Assembly (NCBI GenBank): GCA_002441395.1
Contig: DJVZ01000064.1
Coordinates: forward strand, 2,452 to 35,259
Length of the DNA: 32,808 nt
Reading direction: 5' to 3'
Source of the DNA: Spirochaetaceae bacterium UBA6243
Lineage (GTDB): Bacteria > Spirochaetota > Spirochaetia > Treponematales > Rectinemataceae
The translations under genes and the position numbers were made by a program. Numbering within the stretch: the first letter of the stretch is position 1; each line of letters begins with the position of its first letter. The notes beneath the pieces are model-generated. The model saw only the letters and a list, made by a program, of their open reading frames with translations. It made no database searches and was not told the DNA's origin. This document shows positions 8,479 to 16,820 of this stretch, one piece after another.

Positions 8479-8586
8479 TTACTAATACCTGCGTTAGTAG
8501 TGTAACAATAAAGGATAATAATAGTGCTGAAAATACTGATTACTTCGACTTTTTCAATGTCATCATACTTATGTAGGTATTAGTAA
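8479..8586. repeat. Dispersed inverted repeat with TTAGTA half-sites in a divergent promoter region
   Basis: TTACTAATACCTGC at 8479-8492 matches the reverse complement of GTAGGTATTAGTAA at 8573-8586 in 13 of 14 positions. A third half-site, TTAGTAG, lies at 8494-8500 and forms a local inverted repeat with the first (TACTAA, 8 bases, TTAGTA). The copies bracket the lipoprotein promoter and end about 45 bases before the ppx -10, a typical arrangement for looping or cooperative operators. Confidence 0.45.
8530..8557 (-). promoter_or_regulatory. Candidate promoter for the SH3 lipoprotein-ABC-F unit
   Basis: Minus strand: TTGAAA (8552-8557), 16-bp spacer, TATTTT (8530-8535). It leaves a leader of about 55 bases to the GTG at 8469. 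Confidence 0.4.
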
Positions 8587-8630
8587 ATCTTGCGGCCACG
8601 GTATGTCACGAAGCACTGTATTGGAAAAAG

Positions 8631-8639
8631 TGCTATAAT
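8631..8639 (+). promoter_or_regulatory. Extended -10 promoter of the polyphosphate genes
   Basis: TGC directly before a perfect TATAAT (8634-8639), with no matching -35. Transcription would start at about 8646-8647, which is the first base of the ppx ATG, so the message is probably leaderless. Confidence 0.6.
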
Positions 8640-8646
8640 ACGTTGT

Positions 8647-10245
8647 ATGTCAGATGCACAACCTCAAAAATCACCGCAATCCAAAGAGAGCATCCCAAGC
8701 TCATCAAGCTCGATACAGGGGCTCCATGCCGCGATAGAAATAGGATCCACCGGCATACGGCTCATTGTCGCGGAAATCGACTCCAAGGGAGGCCTGAAAA
8801 TCATCGACAGGGCCTCCAAACAATCCCGCCTGGGGCGCGATGTCTTCACTATGGGAAGTATTTCGCGAGACGGGCTCCGCGAAACAATTGCCATTCTGAG
8901 CTCCTTCAGCGAGCTTTTGCAAGGTTATGGCTTACAGCCTTCCGATATTCAGGTGATCGGTACAAGTGCGCTGAGGGAAGCGTCAAACAGGGACACCTTC
9001 ATCGACCGCATCAATCTCCAGACCGGCTTCCATGTCCGGATCGTTGAGGATATCGAGGAAAATCACCTCATGTATCTCGCGGTGCAGAAAACACTTGAGG
9101 ATGAACGATCTTTTCTTACGCGCTCGAATGCGATGATTCTGGAAGTGGGGGGCGGCACGACGGAAGTCATGCTCCTCAAAAAAGGCCAAATGGTCTCCAG
9201 TCATTCCTTGAGCATCGGCACCCTCCGCATGGATGAACAAATCCGCGAATCCGCGCGTCAGCCGCGGCAGTTTATCGAAATGTACCTTGAAAGCAACATC
9301 AAGACCGCCTGCGATGTGCTCGCGGAGGATTTGCCGCTCGATTCTGTGCGCACCTTTGTGCTCATAGGCTCAGACGCGCGATTCGCGGCGTACTGTCTCT
9401 CGGGAAAAAATTTCAGCCACTACGCGGTCCTCGACCGGGCGCAATTTATTGAATTCGCCGATTCCGTAGCGGGGCTGTCTCCTGAGGAATGCATGGCGCA
9501 GTATCACCTTTCATGGAATGAGACCGAGAGCTACGCCGCGGGGCTCACCATCGAACGCATGTTCCTCGAAAAAACAGGCGCGGATATCATCATTGTGCCA
9601 AACGTGTCAATTCGGGAAGGCATCCTCCTTGCGCAAGTCCAGGGCATGGATCAAAAAATCGAGCAGGAACTTCGTCGCCAGGTCGTCGCGTCCGCACGCT
9701 CTCTCGCAAAGCGCTTCCGCTATGACGAGGCGCACGCTGCGCATGTCAAAAACCTGAGCCTTGAAATTTTCGACGCGCTCAAAAAAGAACATGGTCTTGG
9801 CAAACACGAGAGAATGTTGCTTGAAGTCGCGGCAATTCTCCACGATATAGGGACGTATCTGCGCACGAGCGGGCATCACAGGCACAGCGAATACATTATC
9901 GCCAATTCGGAGATTTTCGGGCTCAACAGAGAGGACATCAACATCGTTTCGAATGTCGCGCGCTATCACCGCAAGACTCCGCCTCTTTCTACGCACGTCA
10001 ATTACATCGCGCTTCCGCGCGAGGCGCGCATTATCGTACTCAAGCTCGCAGCGATTCTCCGCGTCGCCGATGCCCTTGACCGGAGCCATTCGGGACGTGT
10101 GCGGGAGCTCTCTTTCGAACGCACCGAAGACAGGTTTATCATTCGTCCATCGCAGTCGCTCGATTTTTCGCTCGAAAAGCTTTCGCTTGCGGAAAAGGGC
10201 GATATGTTCGAAGATGTCTTCGGGCTTCTGCCTGTTTTAATGTGA
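8647..10245 (+). CDS. ppx: Ppx/GppA exopolyphosphatase with HD domain
   Basis: 533 residues. The first two-thirds is the actin-like Ppx/GppA phosphatase (IEIGSTGIRLIV near residue 30, GTSALREASN, the catalytic-glutamate region EDIEENHL, and LEVGGGTTEV). The C-terminal third is an HD-type domain (LHDIG, HHRHSEYI, ARYHRKT). Such proteins hydrolyse polyphosphate or (p)ppGpp, and the ppk gene follows by 19 bases. Oddities: the conserved acidic residues in the two phosphate-binding loops are Glu (EIGS, EVGGG) rather than the usual Asp. An in-frame TTG at 8590 would add 19 residues, but it lies upstream of the promoter and has no Shine-Dalgarno, so I prefer the ATG at 8647. Confidence 0.88.
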   Translation: MSDAQPQKSPQSKESIPSSSSSIQGLHAAIEIGSTGIRLIVAEIDSKGGLKIIDRASKQSRLGRDVFTMGSISRDGLRETIAILSSFSELLQGYGLQPSDIQVIGTSALREASNRDTFIDRINLQTGFHVRIVEDIEENHLMYLAVQKTLEDERSFLTRSNAMILEVGGGTTEVMLLKKGQMVSSHSLSIGTLRMDEQIRESARQPRQFIEMYLESNIKTACDVLAEDLPLDSVRTFVLIGSDARFAAYCLSGKNFSHYAVLDRAQFIEFADSVAGLSPEECMAQYHLSWNETESYAAGLTIERMFLEKTGADIIIVPNVSIREGILLAQVQGMDQKIEQELRRQVVASARSLAKRFRYDEAHAAHVKNLSLEIFDALKKEHGLGKHERMLLEVAAILHDIGTYLRTSGHHRHSEYIIANSEIFGLNREDINIVSNVARYHRKTPPLSTHVNYIALPREARIIVLKLAAILRVADALDRSHSGRVRELSFERTEDRFIIRPSQSLDFSLEKLSLAEKGDMFEDVFGLLPVLM

Positions 10246-10264
10246 GTCTGAAAGGGGTACGTGC

Positions 10265-12463
10265 ATGAACAAGCTTCCTACGATGAACCGTGAGCTTTCA
10301 TGGCTTGATTACAACGCGCGCGTCCTCGCGGAAGGGCTCAAGCCCTCCACGCCTCTTCTGGAAAAGCTCGGTTTTATGCGCATTTTTGCTTCAAATCTGG
10401 ACGAATTTTTCATGGTGCGCGTCGCCGCCGTCAAGGCCGCGGCACAGAACGGCCAGACAAACGAAGAATGGGCCGGGATGGATCCACAGACGCTCCTTAA
10501 GGCAATCAACCAGAAAGTTCAAGCTCATTATGATATGCTTTACAAACATTTGCATGCCACCGTCCTGCCGGGGCTGGCGGGGCACGGCATTCAGCTCATC
10601 TCTGAAAAAGACTGGACGTCCCGGGAATGGCGATATCTCGAACGTTTTTTTATGGAAAATGTTTACCCTCTCTTGACTCCGCTTCGCCTGGAGCCTCGGG
10701 TGGAGCTTCGGCGGGAACAGGATTATTTCCCGTCGACGGGCAGCCTTCAAGTCCATGTGGCGTTCAGGCTCGAAGAAGACGGCTCGATTGCCGTGGTGCA
10801 GGTGCCGAAGAATCTCGACCGCTTCATCGTCCTGCCGCAGCGTCTGTCAATTGAGCCGGAGCCTGCAACAAGCCAGCCGCAGGAGAATGTACTTCGCCTC
10901 GCCCTGCTTGAAGATGTCATTCTGGCATTCGGCAGCAAGCTCTTCGCGGGGCTCAAGGTGCTGCACGGAATTATCTTCAAGGTGAATCGGGATGCGGATT
11001 TCAGCGTCGACGAAGACAGGGACGACGATTTTCTGACGGCAATGGAAGAAGTGCTCGCGGGACGGCAGAACTCAACTCCGGTACGCATGGTCTACTCCGG
11101 AGAAGACCAGATCCTGCTCGGCGCCTTGATGCAGAGCCTTTCGCTTGAGCCCCTGGACGTGTACCATGTCGAGTGGCTCATCGATCTGGGGCGGGCCATG
11201 GAGCTCTGCGATCCCGAATTCTATAGGGTGCACGGCATTACTCCCGATCCTTCGCTCTTTTTCCCCCCGTGGAAGCCAGCCAGGACATTTGACGAAAAGG
11301 GCAGCATTTTTGACTGGATCGATGAACACGATCGGTTCGTAAATCTGCCATATGAATCATTCGATGTCGTGCGGCGTTTTGTCGAAGAATCGGCGAGCGA
11401 TCCTTCGGTGCTGGGCATCAAAATCACGCTGTACCGGACGAGCGGCATGAATTCGCCCATTGTGCACGCCCTCGCAAGAGCCGCGCGGAGCGGGAAGCAG
11501 GTCGTCGTCGTACTTGAACTGAAAGCGCGGTTCGACGAGGAGAAAAACATTTCCTGGGCTGCGGAACTCGAACAGGCGGGAACGATCGTGACCTTTGGGG
11601 TGGCCCGCCTGAAAGTGCACGCGAAGGCGGCCCTCGTCATCCGCAGACGGCAGGATGGAAGCATCGCACGCTATCTCCATCTCTCGACAGGAAATTACAA
11701 TGAAAAAACGGCGCGCAGCTATGTGGACTTCAGTCTCTTTACCGCTAATCCGAGCCTCTGCACCGATATCGCCCTCTTTTTCAACATTCTGACAGGCTAT
11801 TCGAGCATCCAGTCTCTCTCGCTCATCGCGGTCAGTCCCTTCGATCTCAAAGAGCGCATCATCGCCCTCATCGACAGGGAGGCGGCACAGTCCACGCCAG
11901 AGTCACCGGGCTCCATCATCGCAAAACTCAACTCTCTGTCTGACCCGGACATCATCGGCGCGCTCTACCGCGCCTCTGCCAAAGGCGTCCAGATAAAACT
12001 CAATGTGCGGGGCGTCTGTACGCTGATTGCCGGCCTGCCGGGCGTCTCGGAGACTATTGAGGTGCGCTCGGTGCTCGGCCGCAATCTGGAGCACGGACGC
12101 ATGCTCTATTTCAGAAACGGCGGCTCGGAAGAGCTGTATCTTTCCAGCGCGGATTGGCTCAACCGGAACATGAAAAAGCGGATAGAGCTCTTGTTCCCCG
12201 TGCTCGATTCCGAGATAAAAGCTCGTTGCAAGGATATCCTGAGCGCATATTTCAGCGACAATACACATTCCTACAAGCTCGAACAGAATGGCGACTGGAC
12301 TAACCTTTCCCTGACGAGGCGACCCGAAGAGCCCGCCATCTGTGTCCAGGAGAAGCTCTTCAAAATGGCCAGAAAAGCGGTGCGTAATGAAGAAGACAGG
12401 CAGGAGATTCTGCAGGTCAGACGATCAAAAGGGAAATTTTTTGCGCCGGGGACTATTTCATGA
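10265..12463 (+). CDS. ppk1: Polyphosphate kinase 1
   Basis: 732 residues, full length for PPK1, which reversibly transfers the gamma phosphate of ATP to polyphosphate at the inner membrane or cytoplasm. N-terminal domain starts NRELSWLDYNARVL with SNLDEFFMVRV shortly after. The autophosphorylated histidine is His452 (LKVHAKAALV), followed by STGNYN at 474-479. The second conserved histidine is His610 (NLEHGRMLYF). Start supported by AAAGGGG 9 bases upstream of the ATG. Adjacent to ppx in the same direction, so synthesis and breakdown of polyphosphate are co-regulated. All catalytic residues I can check are present. Confidence 0.97.
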   Translation: MNKLPTMNRELSWLDYNARVLAEGLKPSTPLLEKLGFMRIFASNLDEFFMVRVAAVKAAAQNGQTNEEWAGMDPQTLLKAINQKVQAHYDMLYKHLHATVLPGLAGHGIQLISEKDWTSREWRYLERFFMENVYPLLTPLRLEPRVELRREQDYFPSTGSLQVHVAFRLEEDGSIAVVQVPKNLDRFIVLPQRLSIEPEPATSQPQENVLRLALLEDVILAFGSKLFAGLKVLHGIIFKVNRDADFSVDEDRDDDFLTAMEEVLAGRQNSTPVRMVYSGEDQILLGALMQSLSLEPLDVYHVEWLIDLGRAMELCDPEFYRVHGITPDPSLFFPPWKPARTFDEKGSIFDWIDEHDRFVNLPYESFDVVRRFVEESASDPSVLGIKITLYRTSGMNSPIVHALARAARSGKQVVVVLELKARFDEEKNISWAAELEQAGTIVTFGVARLKVHAKAALVIRRRQDGSIARYLHLSTGNYNEKTARSYVDFSLFTANPSLCTDIALFFNILTGYSSIQSLSLIAVSPFDLKERIIALIDREAAQSTPESPGSIIAKLNSLSDPDIIGALYRASAKGVQIKLNVRGVCTLIAGLPGVSETIEVRSVLGRNLEHGRMLYFRNGGSEELYLSSADWLNRNMKKRIELLFPVLDSEIKARCKDILSAYFSDNTHSYKLEQNGDWTNLSLTRRPEEPAICVQEKLFKMARKAVRNEEDRQEILQVRRSKGKFFAPGTIS

Positions 12464-12492
12464 GGATTGATTCGTAAAAGGATAAAGCAAGT

Positions 12493-13308
12493 ATGAAAGC
12501 AACGGAAAAGACATTGAAGCATATCCGGAAAAAGCAGGCTTTTATCATCGACATGGATGGAGTGATCTATCACGGAAACGTCCTCTTGCCGGGGGCCGCC
12601 CAATTCGTCGATTGGCTCAAGCGCGAAGGCAAGCGTTTTCTGTTTCTGACCAATTCGAGTGAGCGGTCGCCCGAAGAACTTTCACAGAAAATGGCACGGC
12701 TTGGCATTGAAGTCGCTCCCGAACACTTCTATTCCAGCGCACTGGCGACGGCCGCATTCCTTGCCAGCCAGAAACCCAACGGTTCATCGTACGTCATTGG
12801 CGAGCCAGGTCTCATCCACGCACTGTACCGCGTCGGCTATACCATGAACAATGTCAATCCTGATTACGTCGTCGTCGGCGAAGCGAGCAGTTACAACCTC
12901 GACACTCTCATAAAGGCGGTGCGGCTGGTCATGGGTGGCGCCAAACTGATCGGCACGAATCCCGACCTCACGGGGCCTGGCGAAGGCGGACTCGTGCCGG
13001 CCTGTGGAGCGCTGGTCGCGCCGATCGAACTCGCGACCGGCCGAAAAGCGTATTTTGTCGGCAAGCCCAATCCCCTCATGATGCGCCACGCGCTCCGGAC
13101 GCTCGGTGCCACACGGGAAGAGACAGTCATAATCGGGGATCGCATGGACACCGACACCATCGCCGGCATAGAGTCGCAGATCGAAACGGTGCTCGTGCTG
13201 ACGGGCGTGACTGCGGAGTCTGATCTGCCGCGCTTTGCCTATGCACCTTCTCATGTGCTCGAAGGCGTTTTTGAAATACCAGACAAAGAACCTAAAAAGA
13301 ACGCTTAG
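12493..13308 (+). CDS. HAD-IIA hydrolase (NagD/AraL-type phosphatase)
   Basis: 271 residues. HAD motif I IIDMDGVIYHG with nucleophile Asp20 and Asp22, motif II LTNSS at 52-56, motif III Lys191 (FVGKPNP), motif IV GDRMDTD at 215-221. The C2A cap between motifs II and III (about 70-180) places it in subfamily IIA with NagD and phosphoglycolate/4-nitrophenyl phosphatases. Substrate is likely a sugar phosphate or nucleotide monophosphate and cannot be narrowed. It begins 29 bases after ppk1 with AAAGGA upstream, so it may be the third gene of that operon. Its stop codon overlaps the stop of the convergent amylase gene. Confidence 0.92.
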   Translation: MKATEKTLKHIRKKQAFIIDMDGVIYHGNVLLPGAAQFVDWLKREGKRFLFLTNSSERSPEELSQKMARLGIEVAPEHFYSSALATAAFLASQKPNGSSYVIGEPGLIHALYRVGYTMNNVNPDYVVVGEASSYNLDTLIKAVRLVMGGAKLIGTNPDLTGPGEGGLVPACGALVAPIELATGRKAYFVGKPNPLMMRHALRTLGATREETVIIGDRMDTDTIAGIESQIETVLVLTGVTAESDLPRFAYAPSHVLEGVFEIPDKEPKKNA

Positions 13309-14660
13309 TCGCCCAGCCGAATCAGCATGGCCGGCGCATACGCCGGCGTGGCGCCGCCAGAAACGCGAACTTTTTCTCCCGAAAGAAGATCGGTCCCGCC
13401 AAAACTGAATGGAGCGGCGGATGCTGTGGCGTTTCCCCGTGTTGCTTCGCCTTCGGGCTGTGCCACAAGAAGGTAATTGCCCTTTTTGAGCAGCGTCTGG
13501 TCGACCGGATGAGGATTGAGTGCCGCCTCGGTACTCCGGAGGCAATACACTGTGCCATCTTCAGCCACAGACCAGGAGAAGAAAGGAGCGCGCTGCTTCG
13601 CCTCCTTCGCCGCCCTCAGACTCTCTCTGAAATACCGCTCGAATTCCATATCTCCTCGCTCAGGCTCAATCGGGTCGCGTTCAAATAAATCGGGCCTGTG
13701 ATCGAGCGCCCGCTCCTGCCCCATATAGGTCATCGACACGCCCGGCAGAAACTGATAGAGCGCGGTCCAGGCGCGAAGAGGTCCATCCGCTGCAAGCCGA
13801 TGCGCGGCCCGCTCCTGATCGTGGTTTTCCAGATATCGCAGCTTTTTTGCGTCCTTGGGATAGAGCGTCTCCTGCACATAGAGATATTCGAGGTAGCGCT
13901 CGACGGGCAGCTCATGCTGCCAGACTTTTTCAAGGCGCTCCCAGCCATCGTAGTCGTAGGTGAGATCGAATGCCGCCGCATGCAGCTCCGGCTCGCTCCA
14001 CGCCCCATGCCCATCCTGCCTCATGCGCCTCAAAAAAGCAGGGTGCACGCTCTCGGCCAGCCACACCAGCGGCGCGCGCTCTTTTCGCGCGCCGGGATCA
14101 TACTGATTCACACGCACCCGCGCCTGCTTCCAGAAATCGGCGGGCACCAGCGAAGCGACATCGCAGCGAAAACCGTCCACCCCTCTGTCCCGCCACATCG
14201 AAAGCGTATCGATCAGCTCGACCCACAAGTGCGGCGAGGCCTGGTAGTCGAAATCGACCACATCGCTCCAGTCGCCGCACTTGCGCCCGGGGCGTCCGTC
14301 GGGTCCCCGCAAGAACCAGTCGGGATGCTCCCGGGCCAGCACCGAGTCAGGCGAAGTGTGGTTGTACACGACATCGATCATCACCTTGAGTCTGTGCGCG
14401 TGCGCAGCGTCGATAAAGGCGGCAAAGTCAGCCTCAGAGCCAAGCTCGGGATTTATTGCTCTGTAATCATATATGGCATAAGGACTTCCGAGCGAACCCT
14501 TGCGCGCCGCTTTCCCGATCGGGTGAATTGGCGTGAGGTACACCCAGTCGAAGCCCATGGCCGCTATGCGCCCGAGTTGCGGGATGGCGGCGCGCAAGGT
14601 GCCCTCTTTGGTAAAATTTCGCGGATATATTTGATAGATCGCATCGGTTTCCGGAATCAT
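13305..14660 (-). CDS. GH13 alpha-amylase family glycosidase
   Basis: 451 residues with all four GH13 regions: DVVYNH 96-101, GFRCDVAS with nucleophile Asp167, acid/base Glu203 in LAESV, and ENHD with Asp281. The N-terminus (IYQIYPRNFTKEGTLRAA) enters the barrel directly and has no signal peptide, so it acts on cytoplasmic alpha-glucans or maltodextrins. The B domain is short. The C-terminal beta domain covers about 365-451. Close in layout to small maltodextrin-acting amylases or transglycosylases, and hydrolase versus transferase cannot be decided. Start: ATG with GGGAG upstream. Convergent with the HAD gene, with overlapping stop codons (TAG and TAA share bases). Confidence 0.92.
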   Translation of the reverse strand: MIPETDAIYQIYPRNFTKEGTLRAAIPQLGRIAAMGFDWVYLTPIHPIGKAARKGSLGSPYAIYDYRAINPELGSEADFAAFIDAAHAHRLKVMIDVVYNHTSPDSVLAREHPDWFLRGPDGRPGRKCGDWSDVVDFDYQASPHLWVELIDTLSMWRDRGVDGFRCDVASLVPADFWKQARVRVNQYDPGARKERAPLVWLAESVHPAFLRRMRQDGHGAWSEPELHAAAFDLTYDYDGWERLEKVWQHELPVERYLEYLYVQETLYPKDAKKLRYLENHDQERAAHRLAADGPLRAWTALYQFLPGVSMTYMGQERALDHRPDLFERDPIEPERGDMEFERYFRESLRAAKEAKQRAPFFSWSVAEDGTVYCLRSTEAALNPHPVDQTLLKKGNYLLVAQPEGEATRGNATASAAPFSFGGTDLLSGEKVRVSGGATPAYAPAMLIRLGD

Positions 14661-14705
14661 GGATCGCTCCCTTTCTCTTCAACAATGCGCCGGAGAGGTA
14701 TTTCC

Positions 14706-14734
14706 AGCATATCAAACCCCACTCGAACGGACAA
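14706..14734 (-). promoter_or_regulatory. Candidate promoter for the amylase gene
   Basis: Minus strand: TTGTCC (14729-14734), 17-bp spacer, TATGCT (14706-14711), about 46 bases upstream of the ATG. Both boxes match consensus at four of six positions. Confidence 0.45.
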
Positions 14735-14813
14735 TCGATATAAAGCGCCCTACCGAAAGTCCAACGTGAAGCCTGATGCTGTACTGACTTTGAACGCAGC
14801 AAAAAACACTCCC

Positions 14814-14842
14814 TTTCCCGCACACAATACTTTTGCTATTTT
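14814..14842 (+). promoter_or_regulatory. Weak extended -10 promoter for the DUF434 gene
   Basis: TGC plus TATTTT (14837-14842) with a poor -35 (TTTCCC, 14814-14819). It would give a leader of about 40 bases before the ATG at 14890. Confidence 0.3.
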
Positions 14843-14889
14843 TCAATTATGAGTGGCAGGTGGTACCGCCCCTCAAAAAGTGAGCAATT

Positions 14890-15672
14890 ATGGAAAAACC
14901 GGGTGATTTCAAGGAATCTTCCAGGGCTGAAGACGCAGATTCCGCGCCGACGGTAGCCGCCGAAGAAGGCCCGGAGAGTCCTCCGGCAGAAGGTGCATCC
15001 AATCACTTCGATGAAGCCTTCATTGGAGCAGCGCGGGACTACCGCATGCTCCTGGACAAAGAGTACCCCGTCGATGCGAGCCTGAAACTGGTCGGCGACC
15101 GCTATCGTCTTTCCCACAATGGACGCATGATGCTCTATCGCGGCATATTATCGCGGAGCGCTTCCCAGATTGATCTTGCAAAACTTGTGCGCAATCCTTG
15201 GGAAGGCGCGACGCTTGGCATCGATGGCTACAATATTCTTTTTACGCTCACAAATTATATGCACGGCCACCCGATGTTCATCGCCACCGACGGTTTCTTG
15301 AGGGATGTCGGCGGTGCGCACGGCCGCATTGCGGATCATCGGGGCTTCGAACGCATGGCAGGGCTCACGGTCGATATTCTGGCGACCCTCAATCTCGATC
15401 AAATCACTTTTTTCCTCGACGCGCCAGTCTCATCGAGCGGACGCCAGGCTGGTTTTATCAGGGAAGCCTTTGCGCGGCGAGGGATCAATGCCGAGGTGCG
15501 CCTGGAAAACGGCGTCGATCATTTTCTGGCGTACTGGGAAGGCGAGCTCATCGCCACCGCCGATTCGGCTATTATCGCACGCACAAAGGCGCATGTGTTC
15601 GATCTCGCCCGGTACATTCTCGAACGGCAGTTCAGCGCCCGCTTTCCGCAGCTCGCCTCTTTCCTCGAGTAA
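14890..15672 (+). CDS. DUF434/DUF5616-like protein
   Basis: 260 residues. Residues 1-38 are acidic and low in complexity. Residues about 40-90 (AARDYRMLLDKEYPVDASLK, then VGDRYRLSHNGRMMLYRG) resemble DUF434. Residues about 95-255, starting TLGIDGYNILFTL and including DQITFFLDAPVSSSG and ATADSAIIA, resemble DUF5616, which looks like a PIN/NYN-type nuclease fold: an Asp in a GIDGYN strand, an Asp in FFLDAP and an Asp in TADSAI could form an acidic metal site. No signal or membrane segment. The family assignment is from memory and a nuclease role is my inference. Monocistronic, with a weak ribosome-binding site. Confidence 0.72.
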   Translation: MEKPGDFKESSRAEDADSAPTVAAEEGPESPPAEGASNHFDEAFIGAARDYRMLLDKEYPVDASLKLVGDRYRLSHNGRMMLYRGILSRSASQIDLAKLVRNPWEGATLGIDGYNILFTLTNYMHGHPMFIATDGFLRDVGGAHGRIADHRGFERMAGLTVDILATLNLDQITFFLDAPVSSSGRQAGFIREAFARRGINAEVRLENGVDHFLAYWEGELIATADSAIIARTKAHVFDLARYILERQFSARFPQLASFLE

Positions 15673-15699
15673 CGAAAAGAGCCCGCGGCGGCAGGCCCC

Positions 15700-15714
15700 G
15701 CAGGCGGCGCCTGC
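15700..15714. terminator. GC-rich hairpin between convergent genes
   Basis: GCAGGC-GGC-GCCTGC, a perfect 6-bp stem in a very GC-rich 135-base gap (15673-15807) between the convergent DUF434 and metQ genes. There is no T-tract on either strand, so termination here is uncertain. Confidence 0.25.
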
Positions 15715-15807
15715 TCAGTGTGCAGCGTCCCGAAATATGTGCCGAGGGCCTGCTTCCGGCGCGCCGCCGTTCCAAAAGCGTGCCGCGCCGTCCCCGGTAT
15801 TCCTCTC

Positions 15808-16668
15808 TCAGAACGCGGGCACAAAACTCCCATTGTATTTATTGAGCAGATAATCTTTTACTTTCTGCGTCTGCAGAGCCTTCACGAGCGCCACAACGCG
15901 CGGGTCATTCGCGTCGCCTTTGCGCACCGCCACGATATTCGCGTAGGGCGACTCGGCGCCTTCAAGAACAAGGCTGTCGCGCGACGGCACAAAGCCCGTC
16001 TGCATCGCCCAGGTGCCGTTGATGATCGCCGCCGCCGCGTCATCCAGCGTCCTCGGAAGCTGGGGAGCCTCGATTTCCCTGAAGGTCATGCGCTTGGGGT
16101 TCTCCACGATGTCCCGAATTGTCGCCTTGAGCCCGGCCTTCGGATTGAGCTTTATGAGCCCTTTGTTCTCAAGGAGAATGAGCGCACGCGCCTCGTTCGT
16201 CGGGTCGTTGGGCAGAGTGATGACCGAGCCGGCCGGGATATCCTCGAGCTTTTTGTATTTCCGGGAATAGAGTCCCAGTGGCGCGACGAAGACCTGCCCC
16301 GCCGATTCCAGCTGGAGCTTGCGGTCCGCGCAGAAGTCATTCAGGTACGGCAAATGCTGGAAAAAATTCGCGTCGAGCTGCTTGTCCGCCAGCAGGATGT
16401 TCGGCGTCACATAGTCCGTAAGCTCGACAATCTCGAGCTTTATGCCCTGAGCCTCGAGATCGGGTTTGATGAGCTGAAGCAGGTCTCCGTGAGGAATGGG
16501 CGTCGCGCCGACCTTCAGTGTCACGAGTTTGCCGCCGGTCTGGGCGAAGACGCCGCCCGCCACCATGGCCACGAGGAAAAACAGAACGAGTCCCTCCCTG
16601 AACGCTGCCCGCGGAGCTCTCTTCGGGCTTGTGGTTTTCGATGCACCGTGGATCATCGAATTCTTCAT
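15808..16668 (-). CDS. metQ: Methionine ABC transporter substrate-binding protein (MetQ/NlpA family)
   Basis: 286 residues from the ATG at 16668, which has GGAGG six bases upstream. An ATG 7 codons further up lacks one. A basic N-terminal region and hydrophobic segment end at GGVFAQ, a signal-peptidase I-like site. There is no lipobox cysteine, unlike most MetQ proteins. The mature protein follows the NlpA pattern: LKVGATPIPHGDLL, IVELTDYVTPNILL, ANFFQHLPYLNDF, then ITLPNDPTNEARAL and FVPSRDSL. It delivers methionine or a related amino acid to MetI/MetN. Third gene of metN-metI-metQ, after a 152-base gap that carries a small hairpin (16698-16714). Confidence 0.9.
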   Translation of the reverse strand: MKNSMIHGASKTTSPKRAPRAAFREGLVLFFLVAMVAGGVFAQTGGKLVTLKVGATPIPHGDLLQLIKPDLEAQGIKLEIVELTDYVTPNILLADKQLDANFFQHLPYLNDFCADRKLQLESAGQVFVAPLGLYSRKYKKLEDIPAGSVITLPNDPTNEARALILLENKGLIKLNPKAGLKATIRDIVENPKRMTFREIEAPQLPRTLDDAAAAIINGTWAMQTGFVPSRDSLVLEGAESPYANIVAVRKGDANDPRVVALVKALQTQKVKDYLLNKYNGSFVPAF

Positions 16669-16820
16669 ACGAACCTCCAATGAATACAATATTCCCAGCC
16701 TTCATACCGAAGGCATTGTGTGCGAAGGATTTACACTGAGAGATTGCGGATTCGGCGGCGGAGCTGCGGTTCAGGATAATCGAGTGCTTCCGGGCGCAGC
16801 TCGACGTCCCAGAGCTCGGC

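Noticed and set aside
13698..14852. A 384-codon plus-strand open frame opposite the amylase
   Set aside because: The amylase on the minus strand has all four GH13 motifs and its own promoter and ribosome-binding site. The opposite frame has neither.
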